A DNA stretch of 64,000 bases, taken from the NCBI GenBank assembly GCA_018222805.1, contig JAAEZQ010000001.1, forward strand, positions 310,001 to 374,000. Direction: 5' to 3'. Numbering within the stretch: position 1 is the first letter of the stretch; each line of letters begins with the position of its first letter. Of the stretch, positions 47,922-57,068 are shown in pieces. This DNA is from Vibrionaceae bacterium (GTDB lineage: Bacteria; Pseudomonadota; Gammaproteobacteria; Enterobacterales; Vibrionaceae). A program made the position numbers and the translations under genes. The notes under the pieces are model-generated. The model was given only the letters and a program-made list of their open reading frames with translations, was not told where the DNA came from and did no database searches.

Positions 47922-48379
47922 TCGCTTTCTACCCACCTAAAAACTGACTAACTCTCGCGTTGCATTCCTTTATCGGCGCGGGCTAGATAAGGCAAAAATA
48001 CGGCCTAATCGTCCCTAATCCTATCCCCAACTCGCTCAATATCTCCCCTCTACTCAGAGGTGATTGGTTCACAGTCTTACCTCAAAAATCTCGATAATAC
48101 AGAACCTTATTAGTTCCAATTTTAGTAACTCTCATTTGCCTCAAAACCTTTGATAGCGTTTTTTATATTAAAAATGCAGCACTGAGTACAATTCTCAACC
48201 ACAATTGTCTTTATTGATAAGTATTAAGAATAACGAGGAGCTTTTAAATGCACCGATATTTTTAACCATCGATTTCAAGCAGTGGTTAAAAATTACGACA
48301 GGTCCACGAGATCTGTATATGGGAACAGAGACCTCATTTCCGAGGGCCAAAAGCATCGGACTTTCAACAAGGAGAGTGT
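47922..48379. other. Intergenic region upstream of the ectoine-degradation genes
   Basis: No ORF of size. A five-codon frame (48248-48265, MHRYF and stop) has a GAGGAG ribosome site and could be a leader peptide. No obvious terminator for the LacI gene. Confidence 0.5.
48248..48265 (+). other. Possible five-codon leader ORF
   Basis: ATGCACCGATATTTTTAA encodes MHRYF and is preceded at the right distance by GAGGAG. It is too short to be a protein gene; it may be a translated leader before doeA or chance. Confidence 0.25.
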
Positions 48380-49567
48380 ATGAGAGGCATTACTATGCAT
48401 TTTACGTTGGAGGAATTCCAAGAACGTTTATCCAAAGTTCGACAATCGATGCTCGAGCGAGAACTAGATGTACTCATTATCCATGACCCATCCAATATGT
48501 CTTGGTTAACTGGCTATGATGGTTGGTCTTTCTATGTGCCACAATGTGTGATCGTAGGACCCGAAGGCGAACCTATCTGGTTTGGGCGTTGCCAAGACGC
48601 AAATGGAGCTTATCGAACCGCGTATATGTCGGCTGAAAACATCGCCTCCTACCCCGATCATTACGTTATGAATCCACCTCTCCACCCGATGGATTATCTG
48701 GTGGAAACCGTATTAACGCCACGTTGCTGGGATCGCGGTCGTATAGGCGTAGAAAAAGACAACTATTACTTTAGTGCAACCGCCTATGAGTCACTGATTG
48801 ATCATTTGCCTAACGCGCAGTTACTCGATGCGACAGGTTTAGTGAATTGGTGTCGTGCCGTAAAGTCGGATCAGGAGCTGTCCTATATGTACCGCGCTGC
48901 ACGTATTGTAGAAAACATGCACCGTGTCGCGTTTGACATGATAGAGCCGGGCTTACCAAAACATCATCTGGTAGCAGAAATTAACCGTCAGGCCGTTCTT
49001 GGTCATGAGGAACATTTTGGTGATTACACCGCTATTGTTCCGCTATTACCTTCGGGTGCCGATGCTTCCGCGCCTCACTTAACCTGGGACGACAGACCAT
49101 TCAAAAAAGGAGAAGGCACTTTTTTTGAAATCGCAGGAGCGCATCGGCGTTACCACTGCCCTTTATCTCGCACCATTTTCTTGGGCGAGCCCGATGATAA
49201 GTTCAAACGCGCAGATGAAGCACTGACTCGCGGACTTGAGGCTGGCTTAGAGGCCGCTAAACCGGGCAACACTTGTGCCGATATTGCCAATGCGTTGAAC
49301 AAAGTCCTCGATAAAGCAGGCTTTTCCCGTGAAGGAGCTCGTTGTGGTTACCCTATTGGTCTCAGCTATCCGCCAGATTGGGGCGAGCGCACCATGAGTC
49401 TTCGCGACACCGATAAGACCGTTCTGAAAGAAGGCATGACGTTTCATTTTATGCCCGGCCTGTGGTTTAAAGACTGGGGCCTAGAGACCACGGAAAGCAT
49501 TGTCATTACCCGGCTAGGTGCCAAAACATTATGTGATTTCCCTCGCCATTTGTTTATTAAACACTGA
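48380..49567 (+). CDS. doeA: Ectoine hydrolase
   Basis: 395 residues, peptidase M24 (creatinase/aminopeptidase P) fold, like Halomonas DoeA. Recognisable parts are IIHDPSNMSWLTGYDGWSFY near the N terminus and the C-terminal pita-bread domain with the acidic residues of GTFFEIAGAHRRYHCP. It opens the ectoine ring to N-acetyl-L-2,4-diaminobutyrate in the first step of ectoine degradation. The start follows AAGGAG. First gene of the doe cluster. Confidence 0.92.
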   Translation: MRGITMHFTLEEFQERLSKVRQSMLERELDVLIIHDPSNMSWLTGYDGWSFYVPQCVIVGPEGEPIWFGRCQDANGAYRTAYMSAENIASYPDHYVMNPPLHPMDYLVETVLTPRCWDRGRIGVEKDNYYFSATAYESLIDHLPNAQLLDATGLVNWCRAVKSDQELSYMYRAARIVENMHRVAFDMIEPGLPKHHLVAEINRQAVLGHEEHFGDYTAIVPLLPSGADASAPHLTWDDRPFKKGEGTFFEIAGAHRRYHCPLSRTIFLGEPDDKFKRADEALTRGLEAGLEAAKPGNTCADIANALNKVLDKAGFSREGARCGYPIGLSYPPDWGERTMSLRDTDKTVLKEGMTFHFMPGLWFKDWGLETTESIVITRLGAKTLCDFPRHLFIKH

Positions 49568-49614
49568 TCAAGAAAGGTTGAAACGAAACACTTAGCAAAG
49601 AACAAGGAGTTTGC

Positions 49615-50622
49615 ATGCAAAACAGCTCGATCACAGCCACTGTCGACTTTGACCGAGAAGGTACCCAACACGGATTTTTAACCCTACCTCACTCCCATGA
49701 TGATTCCGCGTGGGGGAGCATTATGATCCCAATAACGGTGATAAAAAATGGCCCAGGTCCAACATCACTTTTGACCGGAGGAAACCATGGCGACGAATAT
49801 GAAGGGATCACCAGCCTGTTAAAGCTGTCGAGTTCACTGCAGCCTGAGCAGATACAGGGTCGCGTGATTATTGTGCCAATGATGAATTTGCCAGCGGTTC
49901 AGAGTGCTTCTCGCACTTCCCCTATCGACAAAGGTAACTTAAACCGCAGTTTTCCCGGTAACCCGTCAGGAACGGTAACGGAAAAGATCGCCGACTACTT
50001 CTCCCGTTATTTAGTGCCACTGTCCGATTTCGCTCTGGATATTCACTCAGGGGGCAAAACGTTAGATATCGTCCCTTTTGCAGCCGCACATCGCTTAGAT
50101 AATCCAGAACAGGAAGAAGCCTGTAAATTGGGTGCGAAACTATTTGGCGCCCCTTATACCATGATTATGCTCGAGATGGATGCCACCAGCTTGTATGACA
50201 CCGCCGTGGAATCTCAGGGTAAAGTCTTCGTCACCACTGAACTGCGTGGAGGCGGCACCAGCACCCCACAAACTATTCAATATGCCGATCGCGGTATCCG
50301 TAATTTCCTTCGTTTTGCTGGCAACCTTTCTGGTGATTATGAAAAGCCAAGTCAACCAACCCAGTTGCTCGATATGCCAGATGCAGACTGTTACGTCCAA
50401 AGTCAGCACAGAGGTATTGCGGAATACCAGTTTGAGCTTGGAGACGTTATCAAGCAAGGCGATGTTATGGTAAAAATCTACTCTATCGAACGTACTGGCG
50501 AAGCCCCAATAGAATACAAATCAGAGCGAGACGGTATTTTCGCTGCGCGCCGTTTTCCTGCTATGGTGAATATTGGTGACACGCTCGCTGTCATTGCCAA
50601 AGATTGCGGAGAATTCATTTAA
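49615..50622 (+). CDS. doeB: N2-acetyl-L-2,4-diaminobutyrate deacetylase
   Basis: 335 residues, succinylglutamate desuccinylase/aspartoacylase (M14-like) family. The zinc motif is GGNHGDEYEG (His, Glu; about residues 56-65) with the later histidine in DIHSGGKTLD. It removes acetate from N-acetyl-diaminobutyrate to give L-2,4-diaminobutyrate. Follows doeA by 47 bases with AAGGAG before the ATG. Confidence 0.92.
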   Translation: MQNSSITATVDFDREGTQHGFLTLPHSHDDSAWGSIMIPITVIKNGPGPTSLLTGGNHGDEYEGITSLLKLSSSLQPEQIQGRVIIVPMMNLPAVQSASRTSPIDKGNLNRSFPGNPSGTVTEKIADYFSRYLVPLSDFALDIHSGGKTLDIVPFAAAHRLDNPEQEEACKLGAKLFGAPYTMIMLEMDATSLYDTAVESQGKVFVTTELRGGGTSTPQTIQYADRGIRNFLRFAGNLSGDYEKPSQPTQLLDMPDADCYVQSQHRGIAEYQFELGDVIKQGDVMVKIYSIERTGEAPIEYKSERDGIFAARRFPAMVNIGDTLAVIAKDCGEFI

Positions 50623-50674
50623 ACATCTTGCTTACTTTCGTCAGTATTTCGTCCAAACCAAGAGGAGACCAACC

Positions 50675-51154
50675 ATGCGCCTCGATCGCTACGACGTCAA
50701 AATTCTACAGATCCTTCATGACAATGGCCGCATCACTAAATCCCATCTTGCGGAAGAAATAAACCTTTCCGTCAGTCCGTGCTGGGAGCGGGTAAAAAAA
50801 CTCGAAGAAGCGGGCATCATCGAAGGTTATGGCGCAAAGGTGAATACCGATGTGTTATTCAAACGAACCTCGGTCATGGTTGAGGTTTCACTCAAAGAGC
50901 ACAACGCGCAGGCTTTCAAGCGCTTTGAACAATTGGTCAAGCATACCCCTGAAGTGACCGACTGCTATGCCACGGGTGGAGGCGTTGATTACATTCTCAA
51001 AGTTCAATCAGAGGACATCGATCAATACCAGCGACTGATTGATAACTGGCTTGATTCTGAAGTGGGCATTGAACGCTATTTTACTTACATCGTCACCAAA
51101 ACCATCAAGCGAGATTCAGGCAGTTTAGAGATCAATCAAAACGTTTTGTTCTGA
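50675..51154 (+). CDS. doeX: Lrp/AsnC-type regulator of ectoine degradation
   Basis: 159 residues from the ATG at 50675 (AGAGGAG upstream). AsnC-type helix-turn-helix (LDRYDVKILQILHDNG, then HLAEEINLSVSPCWERVKKLE) and a RAM domain. Position between doeB and doeC matches DoeX of Halomonas, a DNA-binding regulator of doe genes. Its ligand is not known; diaminobutyrate-type intermediates are plausible. Confidence 0.9.
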   Translation: MRLDRYDVKILQILHDNGRITKSHLAEEINLSVSPCWERVKKLEEAGIIEGYGAKVNTDVLFKRTSVMVEVSLKEHNAQAFKRFEQLVKHTPEVTDCYATGGGVDYILKVQSEDIDQYQRLIDNWLDSEVGIERYFTYIVTKTIKRDSGSLEINQNVLF

Positions 51155-51309
51155 AAGGAAAAGTTAAACCTGTTCTAAGCAGAAAAAAACGCGACTTTCT
51201 GTCTTTATAAAGAAAAATGTCACAGTACCGGTCCTCCCATCAGAAATAATTTAACTCCCTCCTCGATTACAGTTTAGCTATGGACAACGATGATGCTCGA
51301 GAGGGACTT

Positions 51310-52830
51310 ATGACAGCACTTCATAACTTTCATGGCGACGAAGTCAAAGCGTCGCATGACATGATGGCAATCATGGAAGACGTACGCTTGGTAAGAGGGC
51401 TCGCTTACGTTAATGGCAAGTGGACAAGCGGAGACCATTTCCATCCCGTTCATAACCCAGCCGACACAAGTGTGATCGGATATACCACCCGACTGTCCCA
51501 GCAGCAGCTCTACCAAACGATCGATGATGCCGAACGCGCCTTTCGTCAGTGGCGGAAAATGCAGGCAGAAAAACGCGCTGAAGTATTGATGCGTTGGCAC
51601 GATCTGATTCTGCAATCCAAACAAGATCTCGCCCGTTTGATGGTGATGGAGCAAGGCAAAACCATAGGCGACGCACTTGGTGAAATAGACTATGGCGCGT
51701 CTTTTATTCGCTGGTTTGCAGAAGAAACACGTCGTAGCTACGGTGAAACCATTCCCAGCCATATACCGAATGCTCAGCTTTCCACAATACGTGAGCCTAT
51801 TGGGGTTGCGGCATTGATTACACCATGGAATTTCCCTAATGCCATGGTGACGAGAAAAGCCGCCGCCGCATTAGCGATTGGATGTCCGGTCATCATCAAA
51901 CCTGCGAGCGAAACGCCATTTTCATCTTTAGCGCTGGCAGAGCTCGCCGATCGAGCAGGGTTTCCGGCTGGTGTTTTTAATGTGGTCACGGGCGACGCAG
52001 CCATGGTCTCTAAGACACTGTGTCACTCCGATAAAGTAAAAGCCCTGTCATTCACAGGCTCCACTCGGGTAGGTAAATTGCTGCTGCGCGACGCGGCGCA
52101 AACCGTGAAGAAATGCAGTATGGAATTGGGGGGAAACGCGCCCTTTATTGTCCTGCCCGATATGGAAATTGGATCAGCAGCCAAAGCAGCCGTAGAAGCA
52201 AAATTTCAAACCGCCGGACAAGATTGTTTAGCGGCAAATCGCATATTTGTTCCACACGATAAATACCAAGTCTTTCTCGAGGCTTTTGCTAAAGAGATGG
52301 ACAAAATTGTTTTAGGCAACGGTTTAGACGAGAAAGTGACTATGGGACCACTCATTAATCGTGCTGCGGTGGCCAAAGCTCACGACTTAGTTCGTGACGC
52401 CCTTGATAAAGGTGCGAGATTGGTCGCGGGTTACCACAACGAGGTTCCGGGTGAAAACTTCTTTGCGCCAACGTTACTCGCCGATGTGACACCAGAGATG
52501 GCCGTCTACCGTGAAGAAAACTTTTGTCCCGTCGCCGGCGTGCTTCCCTATCAAGATTTAGACACCGTGATCAACATGAGTAACGACACAGAATATGGCC
52601 TCGCCGCCTACGTTTATGGCCATGATATTCACCAGATCTGGCGATGTATGCGCGGCTTGGAGTTTGGCATGGTGAGCGTCAACTCCGTCAAGATGACCGG
52701 ACACCCTATCCCCTTTGGTGGCGTAAAACAGTCGGGATTGGGACGCGAGGGAAGCCACCACGGCTTTGAAGAGTTCAGCGAAATTAAATATTGCTGCTTA
52801 GGTGCATTACCGACAGTCAGTGGCAGTTGA
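51310..52830 (+). CDS. doeC: Aspartate-semialdehyde dehydrogenase of ectoine degradation
   Basis: 506 residues from the ATG at 51310 (GAGAGGG upstream); a weaker in-frame ATG is at 51280. Aldehyde dehydrogenase superfamily, close to succinate-semialdehyde dehydrogenases: TPWNFPNAMVTRKAAAAL, the catalytic Glu of MELGGNAPFIV and the nucleophile Cys of AGQDCLAANR. It oxidises L-aspartate-semialdehyde to aspartate with NAD(P)+. About 155 bases follow doeX, so it may have its own promoter; doeD follows. Confidence 0.9.
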   Translation: MTALHNFHGDEVKASHDMMAIMEDVRLVRGLAYVNGKWTSGDHFHPVHNPADTSVIGYTTRLSQQQLYQTIDDAERAFRQWRKMQAEKRAEVLMRWHDLILQSKQDLARLMVMEQGKTIGDALGEIDYGASFIRWFAEETRRSYGETIPSHIPNAQLSTIREPIGVAALITPWNFPNAMVTRKAAAALAIGCPVIIKPASETPFSSLALAELADRAGFPAGVFNVVTGDAAMVSKTLCHSDKVKALSFTGSTRVGKLLLRDAAQTVKKCSMELGGNAPFIVLPDMEIGSAAKAAVEAKFQTAGQDCLAANRIFVPHDKYQVFLEAFAKEMDKIVLGNGLDEKVTMGPLINRAAVAKAHDLVRDALDKGARLVAGYHNEVPGENFFAPTLLADVTPEMAVYREENFCPVAGVLPYQDLDTVINMSNDTEYGLAAYVYGHDIHQIWRCMRGLEFGMVSVNSVKMTGHPIPFGGVKQSGLGREGSHHGFEEFSEIKYCCLGALPTVSGS

Positions 52831-52864
52831 GACAGGAAATAAGAATATCAACAGGAGAACGTTT

Positions 52865-54271
52865 ATGAGCACTAAAACCCAACAACTTCTAGAGATCGAC
52901 CGTCAACGCGTATTTCATGCCTCAACGCACCTAAAGCAGTACGCGGCTGGTGAGCTTCCGGGCAGAATCATATCAAGCGGACAAGGCATTCGAATCACCG
53001 ACTCAGAAGGCACTGAGCTTATCGATGGATTTGCCGGCTTGTATTGCGTAAACATTGGTTATGGCAGAACGGAAATGGCGGAGGCGATTTACGAGCAAGC
53101 GAAAGAACTGGCGTACTACCACACCTATGTCGGCCATACCAATGAAGCCTTGGTCAAACTCTCAGACCGTATCATCAAAATAGCACCGGACGGCATGAGT
53201 AAAGTCTACTACGGCATGTCAGGTAGTGATGCGAATGAAACCCAGCTCAAATTAGTCTGGTATTACAACAATGTCCGTGGCCTCCCAGAGAAAAAGAAAA
53301 TCATCTCCCGAGATCGCGCTTACCATGGTTCAAGTATCGCTTCGGGCTCAATGACTGGCTTGCCACTGTTCCATGCTCATTTTGATCTGCCACTGGAACG
53401 CATCAAACATACGATAGCGCCCTATTATTACCGTCGTGAAAATGACAGCATGTCGGAACTGGAATTCTCTCAATACTGTGCAGATCAGCTTGAGTCGATG
53501 ATTCTCGCCGAAGAACCAGAAACCGTCGCGGCAATGATCGCAGAACCTGTGCTCGGAACTGGTGGTATTGTGCCGCCGCCAGAAGGCTACTGGTCGGCAA
53601 TTCGTAAGGTTCTCGATAAATACGATGTCCTGTTGATCGCCGATGAGGTGGTGTGTGGCTTTGGTCGTTTGGGCTCCGATTTTGGTTCTCTCCACTACGA
53701 CATGAAACCAGACCTTATCACGGTAGCAAAAGGCTTAACATCGGCGTACCAGCCACTTTCTGGTGTGATTGTCGGCGAACGAGTGTGGAGTGTACTGGAA
53801 AACGGCACCGACCAATGGGGCGCAATTGGTCACGGCTACACCTATTCGGGTCACCCAATGGGCGCAGCGGCTGCAAACTGCAACTTAGATATCATTGAGC
53901 GAGAAGGCTTAGTACAAAACGCAGCAGATGTGGGCGCTTACTTGCAGCAACGCATGAACGAAACCTTCAAAGATCATCCGCTCGTCGGGGATTCTCGTGG
54001 TATTGGTTTACTGCATGCACTGGAGTTTTCGCCTGACAAACTGCGTCGAGCACAATTTGATCCGAACTTAAAAGTTGGCCCGCAAGTATCCGCAGCCTGC
54101 CTGGAAGTCGGACTGATTGCCCGAGCCATGCCACATGGCGATATTCTGGGCTTTGCGCCTGCACTCATTACCAGCCGCAACGACGTCGATACTATCGTGG
54201 ATAAAGCGCATCGAGCGGTCAATAAAGTGATGGATAACCTCGTCACCTCTAAGCAGTGGAACGCTAAGTAA
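52865..54271 (+). CDS. doeD: Diaminobutyrate-2-oxoglutarate transaminase of ectoine degradation
   Basis: 468 residues from the ATG at 52865 (CAGGAGA upstream). Class III PLP-dependent aminotransferase: FAGLYCVNIGYGR near residue 58, LLIADEVVCGFGRLG around residue 260 (Asp that binds the pyridine nitrogen), and VAKGLTSAYQPL carrying the PLP lysine. It converts L-2,4-diaminobutyrate to aspartate-semialdehyde. Last gene of the cluster. Confidence 0.92.
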   Translation: MSTKTQQLLEIDRQRVFHASTHLKQYAAGELPGRIISSGQGIRITDSEGTELIDGFAGLYCVNIGYGRTEMAEAIYEQAKELAYYHTYVGHTNEALVKLSDRIIKIAPDGMSKVYYGMSGSDANETQLKLVWYYNNVRGLPEKKKIISRDRAYHGSSIASGSMTGLPLFHAHFDLPLERIKHTIAPYYYRRENDSMSELEFSQYCADQLESMILAEEPETVAAMIAEPVLGTGGIVPPPEGYWSAIRKVLDKYDVLLIADEVVCGFGRLGSDFGSLHYDMKPDLITVAKGLTSAYQPLSGVIVGERVWSVLENGTDQWGAIGHGYTYSGHPMGAAAANCNLDIIEREGLVQNAADVGAYLQQRMNETFKDHPLVGDSRGIGLLHALEFSPDKLRRAQFDPNLKVGPQVSAACLEVGLIARAMPHGDILGFAPALITSRNDVDTIVDKAHRAVNKVMDNLVTSKQWNAK

Positions 54272-54308
54272 CCACGTAAGAGTTAAAAACACATACTGAC
54301 CATGACAC

Positions 54309-54338
54309 ACCGGTTTTTACCTTAAAAGCCGGTATTTT
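54309..54338 (+). terminator. Terminator after the doe cluster
   Basis: ACCGG-TTTTTA and TAAAAG-CCGGT pair around a three-base loop, followed by ATTTTAATAG. Confidence 0.65.
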
Positions 54339-54431
54339 AATAGGATATTCACCCTACTTTCCTTCCCCGCCCTTTCCTTGAGGATCAGGACTGGTTAAAA
54401 TGGCAAAAATTGCGTATTAACTGGATTAAAC

Positions 54432-54953
54432 ATGGCAAAACTAACCCTTCAAGAACAAATGCTAAAAGCTGGCTTGGTTAACGAGAAAAAACTAAAGAAA
54501 GCGAAAAAAGGCTCTAAAAAATCCCGCGTTCAGGCACGCGAAGTCAAAGCGGCCGTTGAAGAAAGCAAACGCCAGCAGTTAGAACGAGATAAAGAGTTGA
54601 GCAAACAACAGAATGCTGAACGTTTGAATAAAGAGATCAGAGCACAAATCAATCAATTGATCGAAATGAATAAAGTTGATTTGAAAGATGGCGACATCAA
54701 GTACAACTTCACCGACGGTACCTTGGTGAAATCACTGTACGTTGATTCTCTGATTCGCGAGCAATTGATCAAAGGTATTTTGGCTATTGCGGTTGTAGGC
54801 GAGAGCTACGTGGTTATCCCTCGTGGCGTGGCAAACAAAATTGCGCAGCGTGACGAATCAGTGATTATCGATCAAAAAGAACCTGAAGCCGACATCCCTG
54901 CAGAAGACGACCCATATGCAGAATTCGTCGTTCCAGATGATCTGATGTGGTAA
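54432..54953 (+). CDS. yaiL: DUF2058 protein, YaiL-like
   Basis: 173 residues like E. coli YaiL: the start MAKLTLQEQMLKAGLV, a highly basic coiled-coil region (residues about 20-75, KKSRVQAREVKAAVEE), an IEMNKVDLKDGDIKYNFTDG domain, and the acidic end EDDPYAEFVVPDDLMW. A small nucleoprotein-like protein; function unclear. Confidence 0.93.
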   Translation: MAKLTLQEQMLKAGLVNEKKLKKAKKGSKKSRVQAREVKAAVEESKRQQLERDKELSKQQNAERLNKEIRAQINQLIEMNKVDLKDGDIKYNFTDGTLVKSLYVDSLIREQLIKGILAIAVVGESYVVIPRGVANKIAQRDESVIIDQKEPEADIPAEDDPYAEFVVPDDLMW

Positions 54954-54980
54954 GCAGTAAGCACTTATTTTATAAAAGAA

Positions 54981-55008
54981 AAGGCAGCGATATTCGCTGC
55001 CTTTTTGT
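54981..55008. terminator. Bidirectional terminator
   Basis: AAGGCAGCGA and TCGCTGCCTT form a ten-base-pair stem with T-rich tracts on both sides. It ends both the YaiL-like gene and the hut operon, which converge here. Confidence 0.9.
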
Positions 55009-55040
55009 TTCTTTCTACTTTTATCTTGCTTTCAAGTTAC

Positions 55041-57053
55041 TTAGAAAGACAAGTTATCGATAATGTTATCGTCAACCTGGTTAGCTAGTGTCACTTTTAA
55101 CTTCGGTGTTCTTTCCATTTCACGTTGAATCGCAAAATTAGCTTCTTTGTTACGTGCCCAGCTGCGACGTGCGATACCGTTGTTCACATCGAACAACAGC
55201 ATAGATTTCAATCGGCGCTCAGCGCTGTCACTGCCATCAAGCAACATACCAAAGCCACCGTTGATCACTTCGCCCCAGCCTACGCCGCCGCCGTTGTGGA
55301 TAGAAACCCAAGTCGCGCCACGGAAACCATCACCGATTACATTGTGAATCGCCATATCAGCAGTAAAGCGACTGCCATCATAGATGTTTGACGTTTCACG
55401 GAACGGTGAATCAGTACCACTTACATCGTGGTGGTCACGACCAAGTACCACAGGGCCGATTTCTCCGCGATTGATCGCATCGTTAAACGCTTTTGCAATT
55501 TCCATACGACCTTGCGCATCCGCGTAAAGAATACGAGCTTGTGAACCTACAACCAGTTTGTTCTGTTTCGCATCTTTGATCCAAGTGATGTTGTCTTGCA
55601 TCTGCTGCTGAATTTCTTCTGGCGACTCTTGCATAATCTTGCTTAGTACTTCCGCAGCAATCTCATCGGTTCTGTCCAGATCTTCTGGCTTACCTGAAGT
55701 ACAAACCCAACGGAACGGACCAAAACCATAGTCAAAACACATAGGACCAAGAATGTCCTGCACGTATGACGGGTATTTGAAGTCAATACCGTTTTCCGCC
55801 ATCACATCGCCACCAGCGCGAGAGGCTTCCAGCAAGAACGCATTACCGTAATCAAAGAAGTAAGTACCACGAGCCGTGTGCTTGTTTACCGCATCAGCAT
55901 GGCGCTTCAGAGTTTCTTGTACTTTTACCTTGAACAGTTCTGGCTCTTCACGGATAAGACGGTTCGACTCTTCATAGCTGATGTCAACCGGGTAGTAACC
56001 GCCTGACCAAGGGTTGTGTAGCGACGTCTGGTCAGAACCTAGGTGTACGAAGATCTCCTTCTCGTAGAAGGCTTCCCATACATCAACCACGTTACCGATA
56101 AAGGCAATCGATACCACTTCTTCGTTAGCCTGAGCTTTACGAACACGCTCAACCAGTGCGTCCATGTTGTCGACCAACTCATCAACCCAGCCTTGTTCGT
56201 GACGCTTAATCGCCGCTTTCGGGTTCACTTCTGCACACACAGTAATACAGTTCGCGATGTTACCGGCTTTAGGCTGTGCCCCACTCATACCGCCAAGACC
56301 GGCAGTGAGAAAAATCTTACCTTGCGGGTTTTGACCTTTTTCCAGAACCTTACGGAATGCATTCATCACCGTAATTGTGGTGCCGTGTACGATGCCCTGA
56401 GGACCAATGTACATGAACGAGCCAGCCGTCATTTGACCATATTGAGTCACACCTAATGCGTTGAATTTTTCCCAATCATCTGGCTTCGAGTAGTTAGGGA
56501 TCATCATGCCGTTGGTCACGACGACGCGCGGCGCATCTTCAGACGACGGGAACAGACCCATAGGGTGACCAGAGTACAAGTGCAACGTCTGGTCGCTTTC
56601 CATCTCACTTAAGTACTTCATAGTCAGCAGGTATTGAGCCCAGTTCTGGAATACCGCGCCGTTACCACCGTAAGTAATGAGTTCTTCTGGATGCTGCGCC
56701 ACTGCAGGATCTAAGTTGTTGTCGATCATCAGCATGATCGCGGCTGCCTGCTCACACTTGGCCGGATAGTCAGCAATAGAGCGAGCTTTCATCTCATAGT
56801 TCGGTTTGAAGCGATACATGTAGATACGGCCAAAATCTTTCAGTTCCTGAGCAAACTCTGTAGCCAGTTCCTGATGCCACTCTTTCGGGAAATAACGCAA
56901 TGCATTACGAATCGCCAATTGCTTTTCTTCAGGAGTCAGAATGTCTTTGCGTTTTGGCGCACGGTTTACACCTGCTGGATACGGTTTTGCTTCCGGCAAA
57001 GTGCTAGGGATCCCTTGTTTAATTTGTTGTTGAAAATTCAATACAGTTTCCAT
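55041..57053 (-). CDS. hutU: Urocanate hydratase, long form
   Basis: 670 residues. It converts urocanate to 4-imidazolone-5-propionate, the second step of histidine degradation. Urocanase signatures are clear: YGGNGAVFQNW, TAGSFMYIGPQGIVHGTTIT, the NAD-binding FLTAGLGGMSGAQPKA, GRDHHDVSGTDSPFRET and WVSIHNGGGVGWG. Most bacterial HutU proteins are near 560 residues; this one matches the about 676-residue eukaryotic/long type. Second gene of the hutH-hutU pair, 15 bases after hutH. Confidence 0.95.
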   Translation of the reverse strand: METVLNFQQQIKQGIPSTLPEAKPYPAGVNRAPKRKDILTPEEKQLAIRNALRYFPKEWHQELATEFAQELKDFGRIYMYRFKPNYEMKARSIADYPAKCEQAAAIMLMIDNNLDPAVAQHPEELITYGGNGAVFQNWAQYLLTMKYLSEMESDQTLHLYSGHPMGLFPSSEDAPRVVVTNGMMIPNYSKPDDWEKFNALGVTQYGQMTAGSFMYIGPQGIVHGTTITVMNAFRKVLEKGQNPQGKIFLTAGLGGMSGAQPKAGNIANCITVCAEVNPKAAIKRHEQGWVDELVDNMDALVERVRKAQANEEVVSIAFIGNVVDVWEAFYEKEIFVHLGSDQTSLHNPWSGGYYPVDISYEESNRLIREEPELFKVKVQETLKRHADAVNKHTARGTYFFDYGNAFLLEASRAGGDVMAENGIDFKYPSYVQDILGPMCFDYGFGPFRWVCTSGKPEDLDRTDEIAAEVLSKIMQESPEEIQQQMQDNITWIKDAKQNKLVVGSQARILYADAQGRMEIAKAFNDAINRGEIGPVVLGRDHHDVSGTDSPFRETSNIYDGSRFTADMAIHNVIGDGFRGATWVSIHNGGGVGWGEVINGGFGMLLDGSDSAERRLKSMLLFDVNNGIARRSWARNKEANFAIQREMERTPKLKVTLANQVDDNIIDNLSF

Positions 57054-57068
57054 CCTTAGCGGCTCCCC

